The position numbers were made by a program, and so were the translations under genes. A model generated the notes under the pieces. That model made no database searches and was not told the DNA's origin. It saw nothing but the letters and a program-made list of their open reading frames with translations. DNA of 64,000 nucleotides from Desulfomonile tiedjei (GTDB lineage: Bacteria > Desulfobacterota > Desulfomonilia > Desulfomonilales > Desulfomonilaceae), in the NCBI GenBank assembly GCA_016212925.1, contig JACRDF010000048.1:227084-291083 (forward strand). The letters are read 5' to 3'. How positions within the stretch are numbered: position 1 is the stretch's first letter; the number at the start of each line of letters is the position of its first letter. Below, one piece after another: positions 1 to 7,308 of this stretch.

Positions 1-49
1 CTCGTGATTTTATCGAAAGCCTCTTCAATTTCCACGATTCTTCCCTTTC

Positions 50-361
50 TCAGGAATATTTTCTAACCGCTTCCTCGATGTACGGTTCCGCCTTCTGCAA
101 GTCCTCGGGCGACATTGCTGGATGTATCTCGATGCTGGCGTTCAGCCCGAGCATCCACGGTTCGCCCACTTTTGGTATTTCGGAATTGTCCTGCACGTGA
201 AAAAAGATAAGGCCGGTCCTCTGCCGATTTTCCGCGAAGAAATAGGCCGCCTCGGGTTTCAGGTCCTCCAAAATGGACCCGATGATTTTGGACAAGCGAC
301 CTTCCTTAGCCGCCTTGTTGCCTGACTCTACAGGAATCGACACCTTTATCAAAAATCTCAT
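50..361 (-). CDS. Small conserved-type protein, DUF3303-like alpha/beta fold
   Basis: A 103-residue cytoplasmic protein with no signal peptide or membrane segment. The pattern is a beta strand (M-R-F-L-I-K-V), a helix rich in charged residues, a second strand ending in Y-F-F-A-E, a strand L-I-F-F-H-V, and then W-M-L-G-L-N-A. This resembles small dimeric ferredoxin-like proteins often filed under DUF3303; that assignment is from pattern memory only. The start is supported by an AGAGGG stretch about 9 bases upstream. No catalytic motif is visible and no function is proposed. It is divergent from msrA across a gap of about 350 bp that holds one perfect hairpin. Confidence 0.75.
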   Translation of the reverse strand: MRFLIKVSIPVESGNKAAKEGRLSKIIGSILEDLKPEAAYFFAENRQRTGLIFFHVQDNSEIPKVGEPWMLGLNASIEIHPAMSPEDLQKAEPYIEEAVRKYS

Positions 362-530
362 GATTTGCGTCCCTCTTTTCTTTCAATGTAATCGTTCTCC
401 GCTGAGGCCTGAACTGGCCATTCATACCAGGTCACGTTCAAACACTGAAGGATCAGGTAGATCCCGCACGGACCTGAGCGACCTCCGGTCCGTGGCACCC
501 GAAGGCCGATACCGGTAGGCTGTTGGGTGC

Positions 531-555
531 CACTGACCTGGGAACCAGGTCAGTG
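531..555. repeat. Perfect 11-bp hairpin, 3-nt loop
   Basis: The arms CACTGACCTGG (531-541) and CCAGGTCAGTG (545-555) are exact reverse complements around GAA. No T-run follows on either strand, so a simple intrinsic terminator is not obvious. It sits in the 354-bp gap between divergent genes; I see nothing else in that gap apart from the msrA ribosome binding site GGAGG just before 716. Confidence 0.7.
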
Positions 556-715
556 CTGATTTTGGATCAAACAATCTTCACCGTTTGAAGGCGATCCCGT
601 ATCACTTATAAGGAAAGGTAGTAATAGCCGCGCGATTTCACAAATGCCAATGGCTCTACTAATGCTTAAATTATAACAATATGCCTCTATGGCGAATGTC
701 CAACCGGAGGTTTAG

Positions 716-1615
716 ATGCAGGACAAAAATATGGACCGCGTAGGAGAATCGACGAATCCCTTGCGCTCAAAGGTAAATCACAGACTTCATAAGACCTTGT
801 ACATAACGGCAATTGTTTGTTTGGTAGTTGCTTCCTGTTTTGCTCTGCTTTATCTCACTAATAAGAGCGATGCTACCGCAGACCTTGGAATCGCCGGGGA
901 GAAAGAAGCCATGATACAAACCCAGATGAAAGCAGTTGGAATTGAAGCGATACCGGCCATTGACGCTTCTGCGCCGGCAAGGACGGAAACCGCGACCTTC
1001 GCCTTGGGCTGATTTTGGGGCCCTGATTCCCAGTTTGGGAGCATGAAAGGCGTGGTTCGGACTCGCGTGGGATACTCGGGAGGCACGAAGAAAAACCCTT
1101 CGTATCATGCCCTGGGTGATCACACCGAGACCATAGAAATCGACTACGACCCTGCGCAGATCTCGTACGAAGACCTGTTGAATGTGTTTTGGCGAAGCCA
1201 CAATCCAACGGAGCAGGCTTGGTCAAAACAATACATGGCGGCTGTTTTCTATCACGACGAAGAACAAAAGAGGATCGCTATTCAAACAAGGGACCGTGAG
1301 CAGGCACGCAAAGGGCGAAAGATAAACACTCAAATTATTCCTTTTACGGAGTTTTATCTGGCTGAGGCGTACCATCAAAAATATAGCCTCAGAAGGCACG
1401 GGGAATTGATGAAGCAGTTCGACGCGATTTATCCTAATCCCAACGATTTCGTCAACTCTACCGCGGCCGCGCGGCTGAACGGATTACTCGGGGGACACGG
1501 CAAGGTTGAGTCGCTGGAAGCGGAATTGAACGGTCTTGGCCTGTCTCGGGAATTAAGTGACAGGCTCCTGGAAATAGTTAAGAATGGCCGCAAGGGTTTC
1601 GGGTTATTCCAGTAG
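716..1615 (+). CDS. msrA: Peptide methionine sulfoxide reductase A, probable selenoprotein, membrane-anchored
   Basis: MsrA reduces methionine-S-sulfoxide in oxidised proteins. The reading frame opened by ATG 716 (GGAGG 5 bases upstream) runs to TGA at 1010-1012 and continues in the same frame without another stop to 1615. The TGA falls in A-T-F-A-L-G-*-F-W-G, exactly where MsrA proteins carry the catalytic Cys of the G-C-F-W-G motif, so I read it as selenocysteine (residue 99) in a 299-residue protein. Downstream are family signatures: V-G-Y-S-G-G, G-D-H-T-E-T-I, D-Y-D-P, S-H-N-P-T, and a Y-H-Q-K-Y near the C-terminal part. Residues about 27-46 are hydrophobic, giving a membrane anchor with the enzyme probably periplasmic. 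No cysteine occurs after residue 99, so no classical resolving Cys. A plain nonsense mutation is the alternative. Confidence 0.88.
1010..1050 (+). promoter_or_regulatory. Candidate bacterial SECIS element in msrA mRNA
   Basis: Immediately after the in-frame TGA (1010-1012) there is a hairpin TCCCA (1028-1032), loop GTT (1033-1035), TGGGA (1036-1040). The loop lies about 21 bases after the TGA and begins with G-U. Known bacterial SECIS hairpins (for example E. coli fdhF) have a small apical loop with G near its start, about 20 bases after the UGA. The short 5-bp stem can extend through weaker pairs. Position and loop fit; folding energy was not computed. Confidence 0.6.
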
Positions 1616-1642
1616 AGCCACTTGTACTTTGGGGGTGCTTCA

Positions 1643-2971
1643 ATGATGCTTCAGGGCTCCAATTCAGGGAGTGGATCGGCCCGTTCTTCGGCCGGCCAAA
1701 TCGGTCTGTTCGCTGCCATGTCCATCGGCATAGGAGGGATGATCGGTGCGGGGATCTTCTCCATCCTCGGCGTTGTGGCTGAAGCCGCGGGAACGGCCAT
1801 GTGGTTGTCGTTTATGATAGGAGGGGTTGTCGCGCTGCTGTCAACCTACTCGTACTCAAAGCTCGGGGTCCGCTATCCGTCAGCAGGAGGAGCCGTGGAA
1901 TTCCTGGTTAAGGGCTTCGGGGACGGTGTGTTGAGCGGCGGAATAAACCTGTACATGTGGGTCGGGTACGTGATTGCTCTGGCCCTTTACGCTCAGGGAT
2001 TTGCCGGGTATGCCATGACCTTTTTTCCACCGCATTTGCCGCCTTGGATTTCCAAGGGATTCGGCGTCGGCATCGTCCTAATATTCACAGCGGTCAATGT
2101 TGTAGGCGCGAGGGTCGTCGGTGGCTCGGAAACGTTCATTGTCACTGTAAAACTGATCATTCTCGGAGTGTTCGCTGTTGCGGGCTTGTATTTCATTCAT
2201 CCGGGTTACTTGACGCCCGCGTCCTGGCCTTCGAGTTCCGGTATTCTTTTCGGCGCGGGGGTCCTATTCATCGGGTACGAGGGTTTCGGCCTGGTGGCAA
2301 ACGCGGCTGAAGATATGGACGACCCGCGGAAGATGCTTCCAAAGGCCCTTTATTTAAGCGTCATCGCTGTCATTCTAATCTACGTGGCGGTCTCGGTCGC
2401 GGTGATTGGGAACCTTGACGTCAAGGCCATCCTGGCGGCAAAGGATTACGCGTTGGCGGAAGCTGCCAAACCGTTCCTCGGAGACTTTGGCTTCAGGCTT
2501 ATTGCCATAGGAGCGCTGTTCTCCACTGCATCCGCGATCAATGCAACCCTTTTCGGTGCAGCAAACGTCAGCTATATGATCGCACGTGACGGTGAGTTGC
2601 CCCGCGTGTTTTCATGGAAGCTGCGGCAAGACGCGACGGGCGGCTTATTCATAACCGCCGGGCTTGTGATCGTATTCATTTTGTTTTTCGATCTGTCGGG
2701 TATCGCAATGATGGGAAGCGGTGCTTTTCTGTTGATTTACGCTTGTGTCCACGCGGCCCATTTGAGAGTGCTGGCTGAAACAGGTGGGAACAAGTGGATC
2801 GTGACTCTTTCCCTGGTTAGCTGTCTTGCCATGTTTGCTGTCTTGTCCGTTTACATCTACGAAAACTCACGGCCCGCGTTGATCACGATGATAGCCCTGG
2901 TTCCGATCTGTCTGGCCGCGGAATGGGCCTACCGGACAATGACCGGACGCGCTATCAAGACTAGAGCCTAG
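1643..2971 (+). CDS. APC-superfamily amino acid permease
   Basis: An integral inner-membrane transporter of about 442 residues with roughly 12 hydrophobic segments. The N-terminus has the unwound-helix glycine motif typical of APC transporters (S-I-G-I-G-G-M-I-G-A-G-I-F). A second conserved region is G-F-G-L-V-A-N-A-A-E-D-M, resembling the F-x-G-F-x-x-x-A-x-x-A-E-E segment of cationic or neutral amino acid permeases. Substrate cannot be told from sequence. I start at ATG 1643 because GGGGGT lies just upstream; a TTG at 1622 would add seven residues. It follows msrA by only 27 bp and is probably co-transcribed with it. Confidence 0.9.
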   Translation: MMLQGSNSGSGSARSSAGQIGLFAAMSIGIGGMIGAGIFSILGVVAEAAGTAMWLSFMIGGVVALLSTYSYSKLGVRYPSAGGAVEFLVKGFGDGVLSGGINLYMWVGYVIALALYAQGFAGYAMTFFPPHLPPWISKGFGVGIVLIFTAVNVVGARVVGGSETFIVTVKLIILGVFAVAGLYFIHPGYLTPASWPSSSGILFGAGVLFIGYEGFGLVANAAEDMDDPRKMLPKALYLSVIAVILIYVAVSVAVIGNLDVKAILAAKDYALAEAAKPFLGDFGFRLIAIGALFSTASAINATLFGAANVSYMIARDGELPRVFSWKLRQDATGGLFITAGLVIVFILFFDLSGIAMMGSGAFLLIYACVHAAHLRVLAETGGNKWIVTLSLVSCLAMFAVLSVYIYENSRPALITMIALVPICLAAEWAYRTMTGRAIKTRA

Positions 2972-3106
2972 GAAGAATTTACAGGATGGGCCAAACTCGC
3001 TCTTGTTTCATCCCTGACGCTTGGGGGGCCGCACAAAAACTCAACATGAGCCAAGAGGAGACTTGACCTGTTTTCATTTAAAATAGGGTGTTTAAATGTC
3101 GATATA

Positions 3107-3592
3107 TTACTTCGCTCCATGAGACCGCAAATATCGGACCATCTCTGTTGAATCAGCATCCATATACCTAGTCAGATAAGTCAAAGCCGTGTCGCCGCGG
3201 ATGTCCTTGGCATTTATGTGAGCCCCTTTGTCGATAAGGTACTTTACCATGTCCAAGTTGTCTCTTGCGGCTGCAATCATGAGGACCGTCTGGCCAAGAA
3301 CGTTCGTGGCATTTACATCAGCCCCTTTGTCGATAAAGTACTCTACCAGCTCCAGGTTGCCTGCACGAGCAGCAGCCATGAGGACCGTGCCACCAACTCT
3401 CTCGGCATTTACGTCAGCCCCTTTGTCCAAAAGGCTTTTGGCCAGCGGCGCGTCCCCACGCGCTGCTGCCTTTATGAGTTGCTCGTCGAGCGTCGCGTCT
3501 GCCCCGGCGGTTCCAACCCACGGCAGCAGCGCCAAAACCAAAATCGCAGTCCGCCAAAGCTTTGTGATCATGGGAACGTGTCGAGTTTTCAT
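3107..3592 (-). CDS. Exported ankyrin-repeat protein
   Basis: A secreted or periplasmic scaffold protein. From ATG 3592 (GGAG 8 bases upstream) the protein is about 161 residues. It begins with a basic stretch and a hydrophobic signal core (T-A-I-L-V-L-A-L-L-P-W-V) ending near A-G-A-D-A, so cleavage is likely. The remainder is three to four ankyrin repeats with the usual D-K-G-A-D-V-N-A turns and A-A-R-x-G/D-N-L-E/D-x-V helices. Ankyrin repeats bind proteins; no partner is evident. The reading frame is open upstream to 3703, but those codons lack a good ribosome binding site. A second, cytoplasmic ankyrin gene lies about 0.6 kb away. Confidence 0.85.
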   Translation of the reverse strand: MKTRHVPMITKLWRTAILVLALLPWVGTAGADATLDEQLIKAAARGDAPLAKSLLDKGADVNAERVGGTVLMAAARAGNLELVEYFIDKGADVNATNVLGQTVLMIAAARDNLDMVKYLIDKGAHINAKDIRGDTALTYLTRYMDADSTEMVRYLRSHGAK

Positions 3593-3688
3593 GCAAAATC
3601 TCCGGTTCATGCTGTAAGAGCGTAAGTCCCGCGTTCCGCGCGGGATCACCCGTGGATCAAAGTCCGGGGCAGGCGCCGACAGCGCAGA

Positions 3689-3716
3689 GTAGGGGCACGG
3701 CATGCCGTGCCCCTAC
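3689..3716. repeat. Perfect 28-bp palindrome, GTAGGGGC...GCCCCTAC family
   Basis: The sequence reads identically on both strands, starting GTAGGGGC and ending GCCCCTAC, with GCATGC at its centre. The same ends bound structures at 22773-22801 and 54411-54462, so this is probably one member of a mobile palindrome (REP-like) family rather than a gene-specific operator. Confidence 0.75.
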
Positions 3717-3917
3717 GTATCTTCGGTCTCCGCTGTGAATTGTCTTTCCCCGCGGCTCGTTCCAAAGCCTGGTTTGACATGAAGAGTTCTCTCCAGCCAT
3801 ATTGACAACAACTTTTCCCGGAGGGATGCCAGGCTCAATATCAGGTTCGGCGATCAAATCAGCAAACCGATGATTGCCTGGAGGCTATATCACCAGCGTC
3901 TACAGTGGTGGCTACTA

Positions 3918-4090
3918 GTTTTGGTCCTTTACACGGCCCGCGATCTAAGAGAATTCGTAGGGACCGGCGTCCCTGCCGGTCCGAACTAGTTGATTTATAT
4001 ACGACAAATGTGCCGGCACGGAGGCCGGCACCTACCAAATTCCAGGAGGCGCGTTTCATAATCGGACACTATTTTTTACACTTGCTGTAG
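3918..4090. repeat. Interspersed structured repeat, copy A
   Basis: Clearly related to 9127-9302 over its whole length. It contains GGACCGGC...GCCGGTCC (8-bp arms, 3961-3982), then GTGCCGGC...GCCGGCAC (4010-4031), enclosed by GTAGG (3957-3961) and CCTAC (4031-4035). The shared core holds CGTCCCTGCCGG and GTGCCGGCACGGAGGCCGG. It is non-coding and REP/BIME-like. Confidence 0.75.
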
Positions 4091-4189
4091 ACGTATGCTA
4101 AGAGCAGATGCCCCCCTTTTCCTTTTTTGTTTTCTTTTGAGTCAGCATGCTGGTATGCGCGATGCCGCTTTTGTCAGGGTCTGTTTCGT

Positions 4190-4765
4190 CTATTGTTCCG
4201 CTGCTGCCTTGAGTAGCTCAGCGACCTCGGAGTGGCCGTTAGCGACAGCCCACATCAATGCTGTCTTTCCGGTTCCGTCTGTTGTCTCGGGGTCTGCGCC
4301 CCATTCCAGAAGCTCTTTGACGGCTTTCGTGTGGCCTTGGGCCGCAGCCAGTATGAGAGCTGTAGAGCCGTTGTAGTCAGCCGTCTCCGTTTTCGGGTCA
4401 TTTTCAAGTAGGAGTTTCACGACCGCGTCGTGACCTCGATACGCGGCCCTCATAAGTGCGGTCCACCCCAGAGCGTCGACCGCGTTGGCATCAGCCCCGT
4501 ACTTGAGCAGCAGGTCCGCGACCTCTACGCTTCCTTGACGACATGCTTTCATCAAGGCAGTAGCACCATATTCATCGCTGGCTTCCGTATTGGCACCGTG
4601 CTCCAGAAGCACTCTGACTATGGGCGGGAGACACATCGCCGAAGCCCACATCAGCGGCGACCAACCAAGCGCGTCTCGGGTGTTCGAGCCGGAGCCTTTG
4701 CCGAGAAGTGCTCTCAGGGTGGTCAGGTCACATGACTTTACTGCGGCCAAAACCTCTTCTTCCAT
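4190..4765 (-). CDS. Cytoplasmic ankyrin-repeat protein
   Basis: A 191-residue protein made almost entirely of about five consecutive ankyrin repeats, recognisable from repeated G-x-T/S-A/P-L-M/I-x-A units (G-W-S-P-L-M-W-A, G-A-T-A-L-M-K-A, G-W-T-A-L-M-R-A, G-S-T-A-L-I-L-A, G-K-T-A-L-M-W-A). There is no signal peptide, so it is expected in the cytoplasm, unlike the exported relative at 3107-3592. The start is fixed by AGGAG about 10 bases before ATG. A protein-binding role is the only safe statement. Confidence 0.88.
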   Translation of the reverse strand: MEEEVLAAVKSCDLTTLRALLGKGSGSNTRDALGWSPLMWASAMCLPPIVRVLLEHGANTEASDEYGATALMKACRQGSVEVADLLLKYGADANAVDALGWTALMRAAYRGHDAVVKLLLENDPKTETADYNGSTALILAAAQGHTKAVKELLEWGADPETTDGTGKTALMWAVANGHSEVAELLKAAAEQ

Positions 4766-5018
4766 ACTTTGAGGTCTCCTGTGTTCTCTGCACGGGACGC
4801 GACTTATTGTCAGCCTTGCCTCGCTTGGGCATCATACCTGGGCCTGCTTTGCGGGCAAAGTAAATTTCTCGAAATTGGACGTTCTTTGCCGTAGGGGCCG
4901 CGACGCGGGACCTTGGTGGGGATGGCCGACAAGTTTGCACGGCCTCTGGACAACAGCGCTCCGGCGTCGTAAGCTAAGCTTACGGATTATTTGGACCGGC
5001 TGAATGCGGAGGTTTCAT

Positions 5019-5327
5019 ATGTGTATGGACGGCGTCTGCCAAGCAGTCATGAACGATCCCAAAATTCAGGAAATGATGTCGAATCCCATTCTGGACCTGA
5101 TTCACAAGCAGGTAGTTATGGTTCTGTATTCATTGGATGCGGGCAACCAGCTTGAGACGTACAGGGAAGTTCTGCCGGTTTATCTCTCTAAGGATTGGGC
5201 GGTTTGTTCGGACCTTCTTGACACTATTGAACGTGCAGGATTGCTGAAGCGCTCCGGAAACAGCCTGGAACTTACTTACAGCCTTCCCATCTCGGACGCG
5301 GCCGGGTCTTGCGAGTGCCACGCCTGA
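5019..5327 (+). CDS. Small protein, possibly winged-helix-like
   Basis: About 102 residues when started at ATG 5019, which has GGAGG 7 bases upstream; the in-frame ATG 5004 lacks such a site. It is cysteine-rich at both ends (M-C-M-D-G-V-C and C-E-C-H-A), with a central helical region L-D-L-I-H-K-Q-V-V and a D-L-L-D-T-I-E-R-A-G-L-L-K-R segment that looks like the recognition-helix part of a winged-helix domain. The terminal cysteines might bind metal. The protein is unrecognised. It is convergent with the ABC ATPase gene, 10 bp away. Confidence 0.65.
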   Translation: MCMDGVCQAVMNDPKIQEMMSNPILDLIHKQVVMVLYSLDAGNQLETYREVLPVYLSKDWAVCSDLLDTIERAGLLKRSGNSLELTYSLPISDAAGSCECHA

Positions 5328-5337
5328 CAACCGGCTG

Positions 5338-6084
5338 TTAATGCGCCACGTTCGGCCCTTGGTTTGCAGGCTCTTCAAATGGAGGAGCGTCTAACTGGTC
5401 ATCGCCGTTTGAAACCACGAAGCCGTCTCGGATCCTAATAATTCGGTCGCACGCTCCACCTATTTCGTCCTCGTGGGTCACCAATACGACGGTGAATCCT
5501 TGTCCGGCGATAGCCCGCAATTGGTCCACAACCACTTCGGTATTCTTCTGATCGAGCTGCCCTGTGGGTTCATCCCCCAGGATAAGCGAGGGGTTGTTCA
5601 CCAAGGCCCTTGCAATCGCAGCGCGCTGGCGTTCCCCGCCTGATAAGCGATTGGACCAGTGATCGACCCGGTGAGAAAGCCCGACGCGATCCAGAGCTTC
5701 CAGGATTTTCTTCCTGCGAACGTGCCTATTGGCTTCTGCATAGATAAGAGGCAGCTCAAGGTTCTCGAACACTGTGGAATTTGCCAGCAGATCGCAACTC
5801 TGGAAAACAAATCCAAGTTCGCTGTTGCGGAAATGCGCCTGTTCTTCGCGAGAATACGTCAGGATGTCATTGCCTTTGAAGAGATAGGCCCCGGCGGTGG
5901 GCGGCTGGAGAAGCCCCAGGACATAAAGCAGCGTGGACTTCCCGGACCCTGAAGGTCCCATTATCGCTACCATTTCCCCGCGATAGATTTTTACGTTAGT
6001 CGGTTTAAGGGCCTGAATTACGTTTCCGCCGTCAACATAGTCCTTGGTCAAATCGCGGGTCTCTATTATCAGTTCGGTTCCCAT
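5338..6084 (-). CDS. ABC transporter ATP-binding protein, LolD/MacB type
   Basis: A 248-residue nucleotide-binding subunit with Walker A G-P-S-G-S-G-K-S-T (about residue 43), Q-loop F-V-F-Q-S, signature L-S-G-G-E-R-Q, Walker B L-I-L-G-D-E-P, D-loop and switch histidine V-T-H-E. The sequence around Walker A (Y-R-G-E-M-V-A-I-M-G) and L-G-L-L-Q-P-P-T-A-G is that of the MacB/LolD/FtsE-like group that drives lipoprotein extraction or export. No permease partner lies next to it; it is a single gene between convergent and repeat DNA, so the partner must be encoded elsewhere. Confidence 0.92.
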   Translation of the reverse strand: MGTELIIETRDLTKDYVDGGNVIQALKPTNVKIYRGEMVAIMGPSGSGKSTLLYVLGLLQPPTAGAYLFKGNDILTYSREEQAHFRNSELGFVFQSCDLLANSTVFENLELPLIYAEANRHVRRKKILEALDRVGLSHRVDHWSNRLSGGERQRAAIARALVNNPSLILGDEPTGQLDQKNTEVVVDQLRAIAGQGFTVVLVTHEDEIGGACDRIIRIRDGFVVSNGDDQLDAPPFEEPANQGPNVAH

Positions 6085-6212
6085 TCTTCCCCAGTATCTC
6101 CGCTATCCTTTTGTTGCCATGAGACAGTAGTATAACCCAACCTGCCGCTGATGACCACTTTTGATTGATGGAACGTGGTAATCATTCACTTATGTGCGGG
6201 AGCGTCTCCCAT

Positions 6213-6402
6213 GCCCCGAAGGGGCAGCCCGACAGTAGCCACGGGCGTAAGCCCGTGGAGAATGGTCCACACAATCATTTGGATCACCGACCCTGGAGGG
6301 GTCGCCGATGAATGTGAGTTGGACTTCGGGATTGGTCGACCCCTCCAGGGTCGGTGATTCAGCGCTGTGCCAATGCTTCCGGTCCACGGGTTACACCCGT
6401 GG
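6213..6402. repeat. Cluster of hairpins with a long 22-bp inverted repeat
   Basis: In order: GCCCC-GAA-GGGGC (6213-6225); CCACGGGC-GTAA-GCCCGTGG (6239-6258); a perfect 22-bp inverted repeat with arms 6283-6304 and 6337-6358 around a 32-nt spacer, beginning ATCACCGACCCT; and CCACGGGT-TAC-ACCCGTGG (6384-6402). The two CCACGGG hairpins are variants of one unit flanking the long inverted repeat, giving the whole block a rough mirror symmetry. Confidence 0.8.
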
Positions 6403-6581
6403 CTACCATTGGTACGCCCCTTCAGGGCTCAGAATCCCTTCTACCCCCGCAAGTCTGAATGGTTACGGAACGGGTGACCGCTCGGTAACGCGGATGGTTT
6501 TCTGCAACCCTTACGGTCTCACCGGGAGGCTGAACCGACACTCGGATTGGTAATCATTCAGTTACGAGGGGCGAAAGATTG

Positions 6582-6657
6582 TCATTGCGAGCGAAGCGAA
6601 GCAATCTCAGCGCTTAAAGGCAGAGATTGCTTCGTCGCTTCACTCCTCGCAATGACA
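6582..6657. repeat. Imperfect palindrome, ATTGCGAG...CTCGCAAT family
   Basis: The left arm (6582-6609) begins GTCATTGCGAGCG and ends GAAGCAATCTC; the right arm (6624-6657) begins GAGATTGCTTCG and ends CTCGCAATGAC. Further copies or half-copies are at 16636-16665, 16963-16993 and 30033-30157. Such elements are common dispersed repeats in many bacteria. Confidence 0.85.
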
Positions 6658-6746
6658 GAAAATCGACAATTCCCGCACGTAAGTGAAGGGACACTCGGAT
6701 TCCAGAATTTGCCTTTCCTTTTAAGCTTTCATGTTATATTAAGCGG

Positions 6747-6971
6747 ATGTTTAGGATAACGAAACATGCAGAGGGTGATCACGGGGCTTTTGTCAAGCTC
6801 ATTCAGCTTGATGGGGATGATTTCGCGGTGGTTGTGCGTTCCCCCGCGGACGGGAAGCTGCACCATCGCTATATTGGGCCGGATCCGTCCAAGGCCGAAG
6901 AGGTGTTCAACACGGAGGTTGCCAAGCTTCCCGGCGCTCCTGATCGACAGTCGCGCGCGTCAGGAGAGTGA
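6747..6971 (+). CDS. Small hypothetical protein
   Basis: A 74-residue open frame with plausible protein texture: a strand-rich N-terminal part (F-V-K-L-I-Q-L-D-G-D-D-F-A-V-V-V-R) and a following H-H-R-Y-I-G-P-D-P-S-K-A-E-E-V-F-N segment. There is no clear ribosome binding site and no recognised family, so the call rests on codon pattern and length alone. It lies directly downstream of the repeat region. Confidence 0.45.
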   Translation: MFRITKHAEGDHGAFVKLIQLDGDDFAVVVRSPADGKLHHRYIGPDPSKAEEVFNTEVAKLPGAPDRQSRASGE

Positions 6972-7308
6972 CCCCTTCGGAAGCTGTCTCAGCAATCGTT
7001 TTCAGCTCGAAATAGTGCCGCCGGGTCGGTGATGACCCTGTCCGGGTGAAGCGGATGTCACGCACCCGGGTCGCTGAGCCAAAGGAGCCCGGTGGATAAC
7101 CGTGCGCTTTGGCAGCCCTCATTAGAGGTTTTGTCGCCTCACGGAACGCGCCTTCTGTTCCTTGGGAAACGATGGGGCGGCGTCTCCGTGCCGACCGGTG
7201 TGGTACGCTTGCCCGACACTGGATGGTTTTGAGGCGGTCTTCAACATTGGTAGTGACTTGAAATCCCTCTTTCCGTGATACGAATGCAGGCTTGGAGGAG
7301 CATTCTTT
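6972..7308. other. Intergenic, nothing recognised
   Basis: About 340 bp containing short GC-rich segments and no supported gene, RNA or clear terminator. GGAGG just before 7309 is the ribosome binding site of the next gene. Confidence 0.5.

Larger units (their letters stand above)
3593..4189. other. Intergenic region with palindrome and repeat copy
   Basis: About 600 bp between two ankyrin genes on the same strand. It contains the 28-bp palindrome at 3689-3716 and the interspersed repeat at 3918-4090, described separately. I see no convincing gene in it; short open frames across the repeat are probably incidental. Confidence 0.6.
6085..6746. other. Non-coding repeat region
   Basis: About 660 bp without a supported gene. 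It is packed with inverted repeats: a cluster at 6213-6402 and a 76-bp element at 6582-6657, both listed separately. Short open frames here run through the palindromes and have no coding character. Confidence 0.7.

Noticed and set aside
1..35. Possible start of a minus-strand gene running off the window (GTG at 35)
   Set aside because: Only 11 codons are visible and the upstream ribosome binding site is weak, so it cannot be supported.
1043..1615. Separate short MsrA starting at ATG 1043
   Set aside because: It would lack the catalytic residue and has no ribosome binding site; the frame continues from 716 through TGA.
3218..3625. Plus-strand open frames over the exported ankyrin gene
   Set aside because: They are antisense to clear ankyrin repeats and have no independent start signals.
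6582..6657. CRISPR-like repeat
   Set aside because: Only one palindrome with no regular spacer array; it is a dispersed repeat.
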